A program made the position numbers and the translations under genes. DNA of 38,022 nt from a bacterium (GTDB taxonomy: Bacteria; Arandabacterota; Arandabacteria; Arandabacterales; Arandabacteraceae): NCBI GenBank assembly GCA_025774115.1, contig JALGWN010000002.1, positions 1 through 38,022 of the forward strand. The letters are read 5' to 3'. Of this stretch, positions 1 to 8,215 are shown in pieces (the stretch's first letter is position 1; each line of letters starts with the position of its first letter). The notes under the pieces are model-generated. The model had not been told where the DNA came from and made no database searches. It saw only the letters and a program-made list of their open reading frames with translations.

Positions 1-202
1 GGCGTTGCCTGTTGGTGCACCTGCAGCGCATGCACTTGCACGATTCCCTGAGGCTTCGGCCCACATCGGTAATCAGCGTGAGAGAGCCACACACCGGACA
101 CTTGGCGGGCCAGATCATCCTGAGCCGGAGGAGCGCCTTCTCTAGACGGGTCAGCGATGGATAGATAGGATACTGGACAAACGTATCGAGTTGGTTCCCC
201 AT
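1..202 (-). CDS. Partial zinc-ribbon protein, probably N-terminus of a class I SAM methyltransferase
   Basis: The gene begins at ATG 202 and leaves the window after 67 codons without a stop. A clear ribosome site (AAGGAG, 8 nt before ATG) sets the start. The visible part has a short lead, then a CPVCG pair at about residues 35-39 and a second Cys cluster (CKCMRC) at about 55-60, followed by a basic TNRQR motif. From memory, this zinc-ribbon plus LRESC...NRQR arrangement occurs at the N-terminus of some SAM methyltransferases in sugar-modification loci, but no SAM motif lies inside the window. The reading frame is well supported and the function is tentative. It is separated by 73 bp from the HD-GYP gene upstream and may start a new unit. 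Confidence 0.6.
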   Translation of the reverse strand, partial: MGNQLDTFVQYPIYPSLTRLEKALLRLRMIWPAKCPVCGSLTLITDVGRSLRESCKCMRCRCTNRQR

Positions 203-275
203 GAGGTAGCTCCTTCCAAACGGCCGTCCCTGATAGTCCGGATGAAGCTCCGGCTCCACCCCGGCCATGGCATGT

Positions 276-2387
276 TCAGTAGACACGGACCGCGGCTTCG
301 GCGAACGTCTCCTCTAATTGTCTTTCGGCCTCCTCAACTGCATCCTTGAACTGTTCCAGGTCTACCACATACACACTTCCCAGTTCCTTCAATACCCGGG
401 GGCTCAGCTCCCGCAACATGAACGGAACAAAGTCCAAATCGACCGACTCAGAGGCCCGGGCGGCGATGTCGGCCATGTGTATTATTCTTATGAGATCATA
501 ACCGTTCCGGTCCCGGTCAACAGAACATTCCGGGACGTGGTGCCACCTTATCGAGGCAACCAGCGACTCAGGAAGCATCCATTTCGACGCCATCCATCCC
601 CCCATACGCATGTGATCAAACCCTATCACCTGTTCTTCTGCTGCAATCAAAGGTCTGCCGCTCGCCTGCACCTGGGCCACCAACCGGCCGTAGGCCCCGG
701 GTTTCAATCTCAGGCAAAGGGCCATGCCCACATCGTGGATAAGCCCGGCGGTAAAGGCTTCCTCGGTATCTATATCCGAGATCTCCGCTGAAATGGTCCG
801 GGCCCAGGCCGCGGTTTTGAGAGCATGCCGCCACAGGATCTGGTACTCCTCATGACGGCCACCGAGTGCCTTCATTGCGTCCCCATAGGCTATGTTTACG
901 ACCTGGTTCTTTATCGCGGTGATACCCAGAATGGTCGTGGCCAGCGGTATCGTGGAGACCATCCTCGGCAAACCGTAATATGCAGAGTTCACGAGTTTAA
1001 GAACTCTACTGGCCAGCCCGGTATCCGTTGTGAGAAGGTTCGCAACTTCCTTTAAAGATGCCTCCGGATTCTCAAGAAGGGAGTTGACCTTATGAAGCAC
1101 CTCCGGCAACGACGGGATCGATGTGAGTTGACGGCCATAGATCTTCTCCACGGCCGCATCAACAGCCTGGTCGGCCAGCTTCGATGCTTGCGGTAAGCGT
1201 ACGTAGGCGAGGGCCCCTTTTTCGGCCGACCGACCGAAGGCCGTCAGGACATCGGGATCGAATTCGTGGGACCGGTCGTTGGTGAGACGCTCGACCGCCT
1301 CCTCATGTGAGCATATGTCCCCGTTCCCGTGATCGGATGTCATGACATCGAAAGCATCGGCAAGGGCGATCACCTTCGCCGACAGGGGGATACCCTCCCC
1401 TGTTAAGCCGAATGGATACCCGGAGCCGTCATCACGTTCATGATGGTAGAGTACACTAGGTACAACATCGCCCAGGCCATAGCATGACTTCATGATCTCT
1501 GCGCCCAGAACGGGATGTTGGCCCAGGAGACGGCTGCTACCCTCCCCTATCTCACCTTCTCTCTGGAGAATACTGTCAGGAATACCGATCTTGCCGACAT
1601 CATGGAGAAGGGCCGCGATCCTGACACGGTTCCGTAGATCCTGATGTGCAGGATCTGTATCGTCATGTTCCAGCTCGTTCATGACTGCCATAGCATACAT
1701 GGCGACCCGATGTGAGTGCCCTCTCGCTCTCGGGTTCCTCGCATCAAACGCCCCGGAGAGTGCATGGGCAAGGGATCTGATCCGTTCGTCTTTATCTTCA
1801 CCACTGACCAGTTCCTGGGCGGCGCTTCCCAGCACGGCTGCAGCCAGCAAGAGCCTGACCTCTTGCTCTGGTGTGAGCGCCTTGCTGCCCTCATTCACCG
1901 CACTCATCATACCGATTATGGTTTCCCCGATGAATATCGGAGCAATAACGCCACCGGTGGCGCCAGCCTCGACTTCATCATAGTTCTCGCCTTTGGGCTC
2001 GATCCGCATGCAAGTTCCGAGTGCGGGGGAGTAACCGCCTGCCAGTATCCCCTTTATAGCATTGGTTAGCGAGGCCCCTGTGTCGGTGTCGGGGCTCCCA
2101 GAAGTCACAAGCAGATACGACTGCGTACGAAGGTCGCGGAAAAGGACTACTACGGTTTCGCCGAACCCGAGACGGGCGTTCACGGCGTCGACCGCACTTT
2201 TTGTAATCAGCCTGATACCTATGTCGGCGTCGACGCCTGCCGCTACGATCTCCCCTGGCTCAAGGTCTAACGCCATACCAACGGTAGCCAACTTCGACTG
2301 CAGGATCTTAAGGAAGCGGCTTCTGCAATCAGCGGTTGCCAGCCTATCGGGGAAAGTCACATCCGCTTCGGCTTCCCTTATGCTCAC
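276..2387 (-). CDS. GAF / HD-GYP / HDOD three-domain signalling protein
   Basis: This 703-residue cytosolic protein (no membrane segment) begins at GTG 2387 after a GAGGTG site. Residues about 25-200 look like a GAF sensor. Residues about 205-400 form an HD-GYP domain, with the HD pair at 262-263 (LLHDVGKIGIP) and HHERDDGSGYP at 315-325, so the metal ligands and the GYP motif are intact and c-di-GMP hydrolysis is plausible. Residues about 425-630 form an HDOD domain (SIPSLPEVLHKV, RVLKLVNSAYYG, LIHDVG). It is the last gene of the fliC-to-stator unit, so it probably links c-di-GMP turnover to motility. The combination of all three domains is less usual than HD-GYP or HDOD alone. Confidence 0.88.
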   Translation of the reverse strand: MSIREAEADVTFPDRLATADCRSRFLKILQSKLATVGMALDLEPGEIVAAGVDADIGIRLITKSAVDAVNARLGFGETVVVLFRDLRTQSYLLVTSGSPDTDTGASLTNAIKGILAGGYSPALGTCMRIEPKGENYDEVEAGATGGVIAPIFIGETIIGMMSAVNEGSKALTPEQEVRLLLAAAVLGSAAQELVSGEDKDERIRSLAHALSGAFDARNPRARGHSHRVAMYAMAVMNELEHDDTDPAHQDLRNRVRIAALLHDVGKIGIPDSILQREGEIGEGSSRLLGQHPVLGAEIMKSCYGLGDVVPSVLYHHERDDGSGYPFGLTGEGIPLSAKVIALADAFDVMTSDHGNGDICSHEEAVERLTNDRSHEFDPDVLTAFGRSAEKGALAYVRLPQASKLADQAVDAAVEKIYGRQLTSIPSLPEVLHKVNSLLENPEASLKEVANLLTTDTGLASRVLKLVNSAYYGLPRMVSTIPLATTILGITAIKNQVVNIAYGDAMKALGGRHEEYQILWRHALKTAAWARTISAEISDIDTEEAFTAGLIHDVGMALCLRLKPGAYGRLVAQVQASGRPLIAAEEQVIGFDHMRMGGWMASKWMLPESLVASIRWHHVPECSVDRDRNGYDLIRIIHMADIAARASESVDLDFVPFMLRELSPRVLKELGSVYVVDLEQFKDAVEEAERQLEETFAEAAVRVY

Positions 2388-2531
2388 ATTAACACCTCGC
2401 TTGCAGGCTCAGTCTGCATCGCAATGTTGTCCAAAACTTCTGTCTCCTGTGCTCGCTTGAGCTCACCGGAATGCCGGATTCTGTGCCCAAACCGGTGTTC
2501 CCCACCACGCCATACCCGTCCCGCGCCACAC

Positions 2532-3359
2532 CTAACCGGGACTGCTTTCACAAACACCTCGATCCCCAAGCGCCCGGAGCCCGCCCGACTCATCGGCCAT
2601 GGCAGGCTCTCTTGACAATTGTTGTGACACTCCATTTGCTATGAATATCTCCACCCTTCGGTTCCTGCGCCTGCCCTCCTCGTCCGCATGGGGAACGAGT
2701 GCCAGCTGATCCGCAAACCCATAGGCATACAGCCATTCCGGAGGCACGCCTTTGTCCTCGAGCCGGTGAATCACACTGACCGCCCGCACAATCGAGAGCT
2801 CCCAATTAGATGGGAAGGCATCCGTCGCTATAGGCAGATCACAGGTATGGCCGACCACCGAAACCTTGCCCGGCCTGAGTTTTGCAGCTTCGGCCACCAG
2901 GTCCAGGACCGGCAGGAAATCCTCTCTGATATCGGCACTGCCCCGCGCAAATACGAGAACATCTGAAACCCTTATGGCCAGACCGCTTTCCCGCTCCTCG
3001 ATCTCCAGGCCCACCAATTCGGGTCGCCGGGCTTTCTCCCTGATCTCCTGGACGGCCTGCTCATAGGCCCCGGGCGACTCTACCTCAGAGGAATCCGGGC
3101 TCCCGGGGAGTTCCTTCGGGAGGAAACCGGCGGACCCGTTCGCTAGCGGATTGTCACCACCGGTATGCGGCAGAAAAGCGAAGGCGCCCTTGACCGATCC
3201 TATCGCTTTCCTGAAGCGAGGCTCCTTCACCTGAGCGAGAGTCACCATCAGAATCATGAAGGTGAGAAGGAGTATCATCAATGAGGAGTAGCAGACCATG
3301 AAGCCGTCTTCGCTCTCTTCAGGTTTCTTCTTCCTGAACCTGGTAGCATCAAAGATCAA
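2532..3359 (-). CDS. MotB paralogue lacking the ion-binding Asp (OmpA-family)
   Basis: This 275-residue protein has one N-terminal membrane segment (about 21-41) and an OmpA-like peptidoglycan-binding domain (about 130-245, ending RRNRRVEIFI). The start is TTG 3359, inside the end of motB, with a GGAGGG site about 7 nt upstream; no earlier Met is available before the membrane helix. Aligned with the neighbouring MotB, the helix keeps LLTF, but the stator Asp (D22 in the neighbour) is Ser (S26 here), in the context CYSSLMILLLTF. It therefore should not carry protons or sodium itself. It may be a structural stator partner, a peptidoglycan anchor or a stator for another complex. The tail after the OmpA domain is low-complexity. 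Confidence 0.85.
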   Translation of the reverse strand: MIFDATRFRKKKPEESEDGFMVCYSSLMILLLTFMILMVTLAQVKEPRFRKAIGSVKGAFAFLPHTGGDNPLANGSAGFLPKELPGSPDSSEVESPGAYEQAVQEIREKARRPELVGLEIEERESGLAIRVSDVLVFARGSADIREDFLPVLDLVAEAAKLRPGKVSVVGHTCDLPIATDAFPSNWELSIVRAVSVIHRLEDKGVPPEWLYAYGFADQLALVPHADEEGRRRNRRVEIFIANGVSQQLSREPAMADESGGLRALGDRGVCESSPG

Positions 3360-4098
3360 ACGGCAGCCCTCCCTCGAGATCGAATCTTATCTCCACCCTT
3401 CTGTTTCTGGCCCGGCACAGTTCAGTATCGTTGGCCACAATAGGCTCATACGCCCCCCTGGCCAAAGCGATAAACCTGGTATTAGGGCCGGCATGGGACC
3501 TTATCTTGCGAAGCACATCGGTCGCCCGCCTCGCCGAGAGCTCCCAGTTCGACCGGAAGTCGGACGTCGATATGGACAGATCGCATGTGTGACCGCTCAC
3601 TATTACCGTACCCGGCGCCTTATGCGTGGCATCGGCTATGGCGCGCAGGAAGCGATCGGCGACCGGTTTGGTTTCGGCCTTGCCTATTTCAAAGAGAATC
3701 GGGGTCGCAATTCTGAATATGTATCCCGTCGGGGTCTCTTCGATCTGGATTCCCTCGGCTCCACCCATAACCTCTTTGATCTTGGCGACCTCTTCGCGCA
3801 GCGCCTTCCGCTTTCCCTCGCTGGAAGTCTTTGGGTCCGTGAACACCGGCGCTACGCCGAGGTGATGTGGGAACAAGCCGGTCGCTCCGCCTGGAACCAC
3901 CCTGTCACCCTGGGTCCCCGGGATGACTGCCAGCGCACCCTTTATCGAAGCATCCGCGGTCTCCCACTCGCCCGGATTGAAGGAACAGAAAGAATAGACA
4001 AGTACGAAAAACGTGAAGAGCAGGGTGATCATATCGCCGAAAGTGGTGAGCCAGCTAGCCCCTTCCTCCGCTTCCCTTTGTCTTCCCGCAATCGGCAT
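3349..4098 (-). CDS. motB: Flagellar motor protein MotB
   Basis: This 249-residue stator subunit has a single N-terminal membrane helix with the canonical ion-binding Asp (D22, in TTFGDMITLLFTFF) and a C-terminal OmpA-like domain (about 120-245) that anchors the stator to peptidoglycan. It overlaps the motA stop by one base, the usual coupled arrangement, and its own end overlaps the start of the MotB paralogue. In the peptidoglycan-binding loop the usual GHTDN reads GHTCD, so the conserved Asp is shifted by one position; the NWELSARRA and NRRVEI motifs are normal. It should form the A5B2 channel with MotA. Confidence 0.95.
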   Translation of the reverse strand: MPIAGRQREAEEGASWLTTFGDMITLLFTFFVLVYSFCSFNPGEWETADASIKGALAVIPGTQGDRVVPGGATGLFPHHLGVAPVFTDPKTSSEGKRKALREEVAKIKEVMGGAEGIQIEETPTGYIFRIATPILFEIGKAETKPVADRFLRAIADATHKAPGTVIVSGHTCDLSISTSDFRSNWELSARRATDVLRKIRSHAGPNTRFIALARGAYEPIVANDTELCRARNRRVEIRFDLEGGLPFDL

Positions 4099-4880
4099 CA
4101 GCGTGCTCCGGCTTTTATCGTCTCAAGTTTCTCCCTCTCCTTCGGAGCAAGGAACGATTTGAGCTTCCGGTCCACGACCCGAGGGCTGTCCCCCGACTGT
4201 ATGGATCTGATGCCTTCTATCGCCAGCTCCTTCACCATCATCTCGTGTTCGGAGATGGTCTCGAGTTTGCCGGCGAGGGGCAGACACACGAGGTTGGCGA
4301 TCAGGGTGCCGTAGAAGGTTGTGATCAATGCGACCGCCATGCCGGGGCCTATGCCCGAGGGATCTTCGATAGATCTCAACATCTGTATCAGACCAATCAG
4401 GGTCCCGATCATGCCGAAGGCGGGCGCGAACTTGCCCATGGCCTTGAACATGCCCTGGCCGCGTTTGTGCCTCTCGTTCACAAAGGTCAGCTCCATCCTC
4501 AGCATGGAGGTGACCAAATCCGGGTCCAGGCCGTCGATAGCCATCTCCAGCCCCCCCTTGATGAAGGGATCTTCGATGGCGGACACATCCTGCTCCAGGG
4601 CCAGTAAGCCCTCGCGTCGGGCTTTCTCGGCGAAGAGCACAAGGTCCTTGATGATCTTCTCAGGCGATTCCATCGTGTGAAGAAACGCGTTCTTAACGAC
4701 CTTGACCACCCTGAGCATGTCACGGAGAGGATAGTTTATGAGCGTGGCGGCAAACGTACCGCCAACGGTGATCATCAGCGCGGGCATGTTGACGAACACA
4801 CCTACCCCACCACCCTGGAATATGGCCAAGAAGAGCAATCCGCCGCCCACCACTATCCCGACAACCGTTGTTACATCCAC
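4098..4880 (-). CDS. motA: Flagellar motor protein MotA
   Basis: This 260-residue inner-membrane protein has four predicted membrane segments: two N-terminal (about 5-25, 30-50) and two C-terminal (about 150-172, 182-205). The cytoplasmic loop between them contacts FliG. The motifs MKAMGKFAPAFGMIGTLIGL and the Pro in GIGPGMAVAL are those of the MotA/PomA group, and the size matches the shorter MotA/PomA forms. The start is GTG 4880 with a GAGGAAC site; a nearby ATG is out of frame. It overlaps flbD by 10 bp and is followed at once by motB. The coupling ion cannot be decided from the sequence by eye. Confidence 0.96.
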   Translation of the reverse strand: MDVTTVVGIVVGGGLLFLAIFQGGGVGVFVNMPALMITVGGTFAATLINYPLRDMLRVVKVVKNAFLHTMESPEKIIKDLVLFAEKARREGLLALEQDVSAIEDPFIKGGLEMAIDGLDPDLVTSMLRMELTFVNERHKRGQGMFKAMGKFAPAFGMIGTLIGLIQMLRSIEDPSGIGPGMAVALITTFYGTLIANLVCLPLAGKLETISEHEMMVKELAIEGIRSIQSGDSPRVVDRKLKSFLAPKEREKLETIKAGAR

Positions 4881-5089
4881 TGGAGTTCCTCGCTACGCTC
4901 GGCAAAAGGTCCGGAGACCTTTCTGGCGAATTCGGTGAATTTCGCGATGACTTCCTCCGAGGACTCCCTGACCATGAGCTTCTTACCGTTGGTGAGACTG
5001 ATCACCGTGTCGGGCCTACTCTCCACCGTCTCGATCAGACTGGGATTGACATAAATCTGATCGCCATTGAATTGGGTCAGCAATAGCAA
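4871..5089 (-). CDS. flbD: FlbD/SwrD-family flagellar protein
   Basis: This 72-residue protein matches the small FlbD (SwrD) family in size and in its core: LTQFNGDQIYVN, then LIETVES, then DTVISLTNGKK. In Bacillus the homologue SwrD raises flagellar motor power and acts with the stators. Here it lies directly before motA and overlaps it, which fits that role. It appears to start at TTG 5089 with a weak ribosome site; this start puts the conserved NG at residues 8-9, as in other family members. Confidence 0.87.
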   Translation of the reverse strand: MLLLTQFNGDQIYVNPSLIETVESRPDTVISLTNGKKLMVRESSEEVIAKFTEFARKVSGPFAERSEELQWM

Positions 5090-5128
5090 GTTCGTCCAAC
5101 CTTCCCCGGGTATTCGAAAACTCAGTAA

Positions 5129-5437
5129 TTACAATCCGAAAAGATCGAGCATCCTGTTGGCAATACTTCCGAGTACTTCTTCGCTGTCGTAGAAACCGCT
5201 TCTTATTCGCTCCTGTAATCGGGCTCGAACCTGGTTCAGGGCCGCGCTCATCTCACTTTCTGTGTCGTTAAGACCGGGCTTACCGACGTATGATTGCGTG
5301 GCGGCCTTGGCCTTGGCTGATATCTCCACCGCATCATCCGGTCGGACCTCCCGCCGGACCTTCGCGGACCCTCGCTCCGGGCCGCCGGCCTTGCCACCGG
5401 CCGGAGGTATAACGTTATGATCACCACTTACCTTCAA
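5129..5437 (-). CDS. flgM: FlgM-like anti-sigma-28 factor
   Basis: This 102-residue protein starts at TTG 5437, nine bases after AGGAGG; a GTG two codons earlier is too close to that site. The N-terminus (KVSGDHNVIPP) resembles the MKISG start of many FlgM proteins. A DDAVEISAKAK stretch and the C-terminal VRARLQERIRSGFYDSEEV then match the FlgM sigma-binding region (LREKI..G.Y...E.IA..L). FlgM holds sigma-28 inactive until the hook is complete and FlgM is exported. The partner FliA is encoded at 28600-29385. It lies between fliD and flbD in the filament operon. Similarity is moderate, and a different small flagellar protein is not excluded. Confidence 0.7.
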   Translation of the reverse strand: MKVSGDHNVIPPAGGKAGGPERGSAKVRREVRPDDAVEISAKAKAATQSYVGKPGLNDTESEMSAALNQVRARLQERIRSGFYDSEEVLGSIANRMLDLFGL

Positions 5438-5466
5438 TTGCACCGTCCTCCTTGGTATTCAGGTCT

Positions 5467-6885
5467 TTAGAATCCTAATAGACTTGAAAACATGGCGGTC
5501 AGCGAACTAGTCTGCTGCAGGATATAAAGAGCTTCCTGGAGCGCCCCATATCGATCCCGGAGGTCCTGCTCCTTTATCTCCAGGCGCCTCTCCTGCCTCT
5601 CTATGCTCTTGTCTATGAGATCTATGCGCGCACCGACGCCGTCCTCGCTACTCGAGATTGTGCCGCCGGCTGCCGTGTAGCCCGAAATCAGGTCTGCCAG
5701 GGATGCGGCGACTCCACCTTCCCCGGCAAAGAGGCTCTCGAGGGCTTCCGGGTCAGAGCCTATGGCTTCCTCAAGAAGACTGGAGTCCGTGACGGAGAAA
5801 CTGCCACTGCGGTCGGAAGTGATTCCGATCTGGCTCAGGGCATTATAGCTTGTTGAACCCCCACTGACATAGGCACTCATACTCCCACGCATACTGATCC
5901 GCAGCGATACATAGGGGAACTGTCCAGCAAGGGTACCTCTCTCATAGGTAACACCGTCGACTCGGGTCTTCTCTCGGAGGTAGGTGAACACCTCGTTGTA
6001 GGCTTCCAGGAACTCTTCCACATCGGCCTTGATGCTTTCGGTATCCACCATAACCGAGAGGGTCACCGGAGCGTCGCCCGCTTCCTGCTCCGCGAGAAGC
6101 GTGAATGTGAGTCCACCGACTACGTTCTCAACCACGTTGTCGCTGCTTATCACGTTGATGCCGTCGACGGTGAGCTTTGCATCGAGCTCGGTACCCCCGA
6201 GGTCCGCGTAGATATAGCCGCCTACAGTATCCGTGGCCTCGGTCCCGTTGGTCACGCCGAGTACCGAGAGGAGCCCGTCGGTATCGGTGAAAGTCATGCT
6301 GCCCGTCGTCCCGGTGGATCCGCTCCTGATGGAGATCTTACCCGTCGAGGGAGTATCCATGACATAAGAGGCTGCAATCTTACCGTCTGTAGCGTCGTTT
6401 ATCGCTGAAGCTATATTGGCCAGCACCGCCGCGTCCGTCTCCCCTGCCGATATGTTCACACTTATGTCGTAGGCCTCACCATCGACCGTAATCGAGAAGG
6501 CTTTGGTTCCGGATTGCGACTGGCTGAGGGCTGTGCCATCCTGGTCATACCGGCTTGATACGACCGCATGTGCCCTTGCCAGCTGTGTCACAAAAACAGT
6601 GTGAGAACCCGCCTGCGCAGCCCCCGTCGCCGTGGCGGTAAGCAGACTCTCGGCGGATGACATAACCGACTTCGACCTGAAAAGAGACGACATCCCCGAT
6701 GCCGACATCCTGTCAAGCGCATCCTCGAGCGCGGAAAGCTTCTCACCCAGGTCGGTGAAGACTGCGTTCTTGACCTCGAGCTCTGACCTCTGGGACTCGA
6801 GGTTCGTTATAGGTAATCTTAGATAGGCGAGCGACTGGTTGAGATAATCGCTGAGGCTTATCGGCGAGATGCTAAGACCTGACAC
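5467..6885 (-). CDS. fliD: Flagellar filament cap protein FliD
   Basis: This 472-residue protein (hook-associated protein 2) caps the growing filament and folds flagellin monomers. It shows FliD_N at about 1-110 and FliD_C at about 230-460. It has Thr/Ser/Gly-rich exposed middle domains and a C-terminal coiled-coil segment with the pattern IDLIDKSIERQERRLEIKE. The start at 6885 overlaps the fliS stop by 14 bp, so the cap and the flagellin chaperone are translationally coupled. The length is typical. Confidence 0.95.
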   Translation of the reverse strand: MSGLSISPISLSDYLNQSLAYLRLPITNLESQRSELEVKNAVFTDLGEKLSALEDALDRMSASGMSSLFRSKSVMSSAESLLTATATGAAQAGSHTVFVTQLARAHAVVSSRYDQDGTALSQSQSGTKAFSITVDGEAYDISVNISAGETDAAVLANIASAINDATDGKIAASYVMDTPSTGKISIRSGSTGTTGSMTFTDTDGLLSVLGVTNGTEATDTVGGYIYADLGGTELDAKLTVDGINVISSDNVVENVVGGLTFTLLAEQEAGDAPVTLSVMVDTESIKADVEEFLEAYNEVFTYLREKTRVDGVTYERGTLAGQFPYVSLRISMRGSMSAYVSGGSTSYNALSQIGITSDRSGSFSVTDSSLLEEAIGSDPEALESLFAGEGGVAASLADLISGYTAAGGTISSSEDGVGARIDLIDKSIERQERRLEIKEQDLRDRYGALQEALYILQQTSSLTAMFSSLLGF

Positions 6886-7231
6886 TTGCCGGCTCCTTGT
6901 TCTCGGGGACCTGTTCTTCCTGGTTCGCCATCCTGCCGATGGCGGTCGCCCACATCTGTCTCATCTCAGTCAGGACCTTCGAGGCCTGTTCGTATTCGCT
7001 CTTCTTCACCAGATCGAGAGAGTATTCGTAGAGGCTGAAGAGCCTGCCTGAGACCTCCTGGTAATCAAGGTCCAGAGAGCCCATGAGTTCCACAAGCCCC
7101 TTGCTGGCTCCCCGCATGTCCTCGTTTCCGAGGCACCGGATCACATGGTCATAAAGCAAAAGAACCAGTTGCCCGGGAGAGGCTCCCATCACCTGGTTTG
7201 TCCTGTAAACGTCTATTCCATCCTGGTTCAC
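6872..7231 (-). CDS. fliS: Flagellin export chaperone FliS
   Basis: This 119-residue helical protein matches FliS: the tyrosine-containing N-terminus (MNQDGIDVYRTNQVMGASPGQLVLLLYD) is followed by four helices, including LGSLDLDYQEVSGRLFSLYEY-type segments. FliS binds the C-terminus of flagellin in the cytosol, prevents premature polymerisation and delivers it to FlhA; in some species it also binds FliW. The start is GTG 7231 with a GGGAG site. It is the first gene after fliC, from which it is separated by a 141 bp gap holding a strong hairpin. Confidence 0.93.
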   Translation of the reverse strand: MNQDGIDVYRTNQVMGASPGQLVLLLYDHVIRCLGNEDMRGASKGLVELMGSLDLDYQEVSGRLFSLYEYSLDLVKKSEYEQASKVLTEMRQMWATAIGRMANQEEQVPENKEPASVRS

Positions 7232-7304
7232 CCCGCGCTCCCTTCTCCGTTGTTCGAAAACCCTCGTGGGTCAAGGCGCCGGCCGATCTATGTTCCTTAA
7301 GCGG

Positions 7305-7337
7305 GGTTGGCGCCCCTACCGGGTAGGGGCACCAACC
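7305..7337 (-). terminator. Strong hairpin between fliC and fliS
   Basis: GGTTGG and GCCCCTAC on one side pair with GTAGGGGC and CCAACC on the other across a 3-nt loop. The single internal mismatch becomes a G-U pair on the minus-strand RNA, giving about 15 continuous pairs. No U-tract follows, so it is more likely a partial terminator or an mRNA 3'-end stabiliser that raises flagellin output above fliS-fliD than a full stop. Confidence 0.6.
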
Positions 7338-7372
7338 ACCAGAGGCACCAGACCAATCGAGACCTGAAGTAC

Positions 7373-8215
7373 TTACCCCATGATCAGTTGTAGTATGCTC
7401 TGAGGAGCCATGTTGGCCTGAGCAAGCATGGCCGTAGCCGTCTGCTGCAGGACCAGGTACTTCGTGGCCTCGAGCTGTTCCATCGCCATGTCCGCGTTGA
7501 AGATACGGCTATAGGAGGCCGTCACATTGGTGATGGCGACGGAGATATTGGCCTCCTTGATCGACATCCGTGAAGACACCGAACCTATCGACTGAAGGCT
7601 GGTGTTCATGGTGTCGACAGCCGTATTGACATTGCTCAGCGCAGTCGAAGCCGCCGCACTTGTCGTGACATCGAGATCCGAATCGGCAACACTAAGAGCA
7701 GAAGCGCGGTGATCCTGGCTGATCGAGAAGCTCATGGTATCCGTGGTCTGCTCGCCAACCTGGAACTGCTTGCCGGTATAGGTAGCGTCCAGAAGCACAA
7801 CCCCACCCCAGGTGGTGGATTCCACGATCTGGTCTATTTCGGCGGCCAGGTCATCGAGCTGGCTTTCCACGGCCGCTCTTTCCGAAACACCGATGGTATC
7901 ATTGGCAGCCTGAAGGATCTTCTCCTTCATAGTGATCAGAATCTCGCTGATGCTCTGGATACCACCTTCGGCAACCGACATCATATTCTGGACATCGCCG
8001 ATGTTGTTGCGGGCCACAGCAAGACCTCTGGCCCTGGAATCCAGCTTCTTCGCGAAGGTCATCCCCACCGGATCGTCGCCGGCCGAGTTGATCCTCTTGC
8101 CCGTAGCCAGCCTGAGCTGGTGCAGGGCGAGTTTCTGATTGACGTCGCGGAGCGCATTGAGCGCGTTCAACGCGCCAATGTTTGCATTGATACGACTGAG
8201 GTCGGCATTCGCCAT
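7373..8215 (-). CDS. fliC: Flagellin
   Basis: This 280-residue filament protein has only the conserved N-terminal D0/D1 helices (ADLSRINANIGALNAL..., TGKRINSAGDDP) and C-terminal D1/D0 (SIKEANISVAITNVTASYSRI...AMLAQANMAPQSIL), joined by a short Thr/Ser-rich centre of about 60 residues, so it is a small flagellin without a large D2/D3 domain. The start is ATG 8215 after AAGGGGG; the frame is open much further upstream, but those codons lie in the leader and look nothing like flagellin. It has its own sigma-28-type promoter (8430-8456). The glycosyltransferase genes upstream suggest it is glycosylated. Its Ser/Thr-rich central part would be the probable target. Confidence 0.96.
   Translation of the reverse strand: MANADLSRINANIGALNALNALRDVNQKLALHQLRLATGKRINSAGDDPVGMTFAKKLDSRARGLAVARNNIGDVQNMMSVAEGGIQSISEILITMKEKILQAANDTIGVSERAAVESQLDDLAAEIDQIVESTTWGGVVLLDATYTGKQFQVGEQTTDTMSFSISQDHRASALSVADSDLDVTTSAAASTALSNVNTAVDTMNTSLQSIGSVSSRMSIKEANISVAITNVTASYSRIFNADMAMEQLEATKYLVLQQTATAMLAQANMAPQSILQLIMG

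Noticed and set aside
3298-4314. 338-codon open frame on the plus strand
   Set aside because: It is antisense to motB and parts of motA and the MotB paralogue, with no family features.
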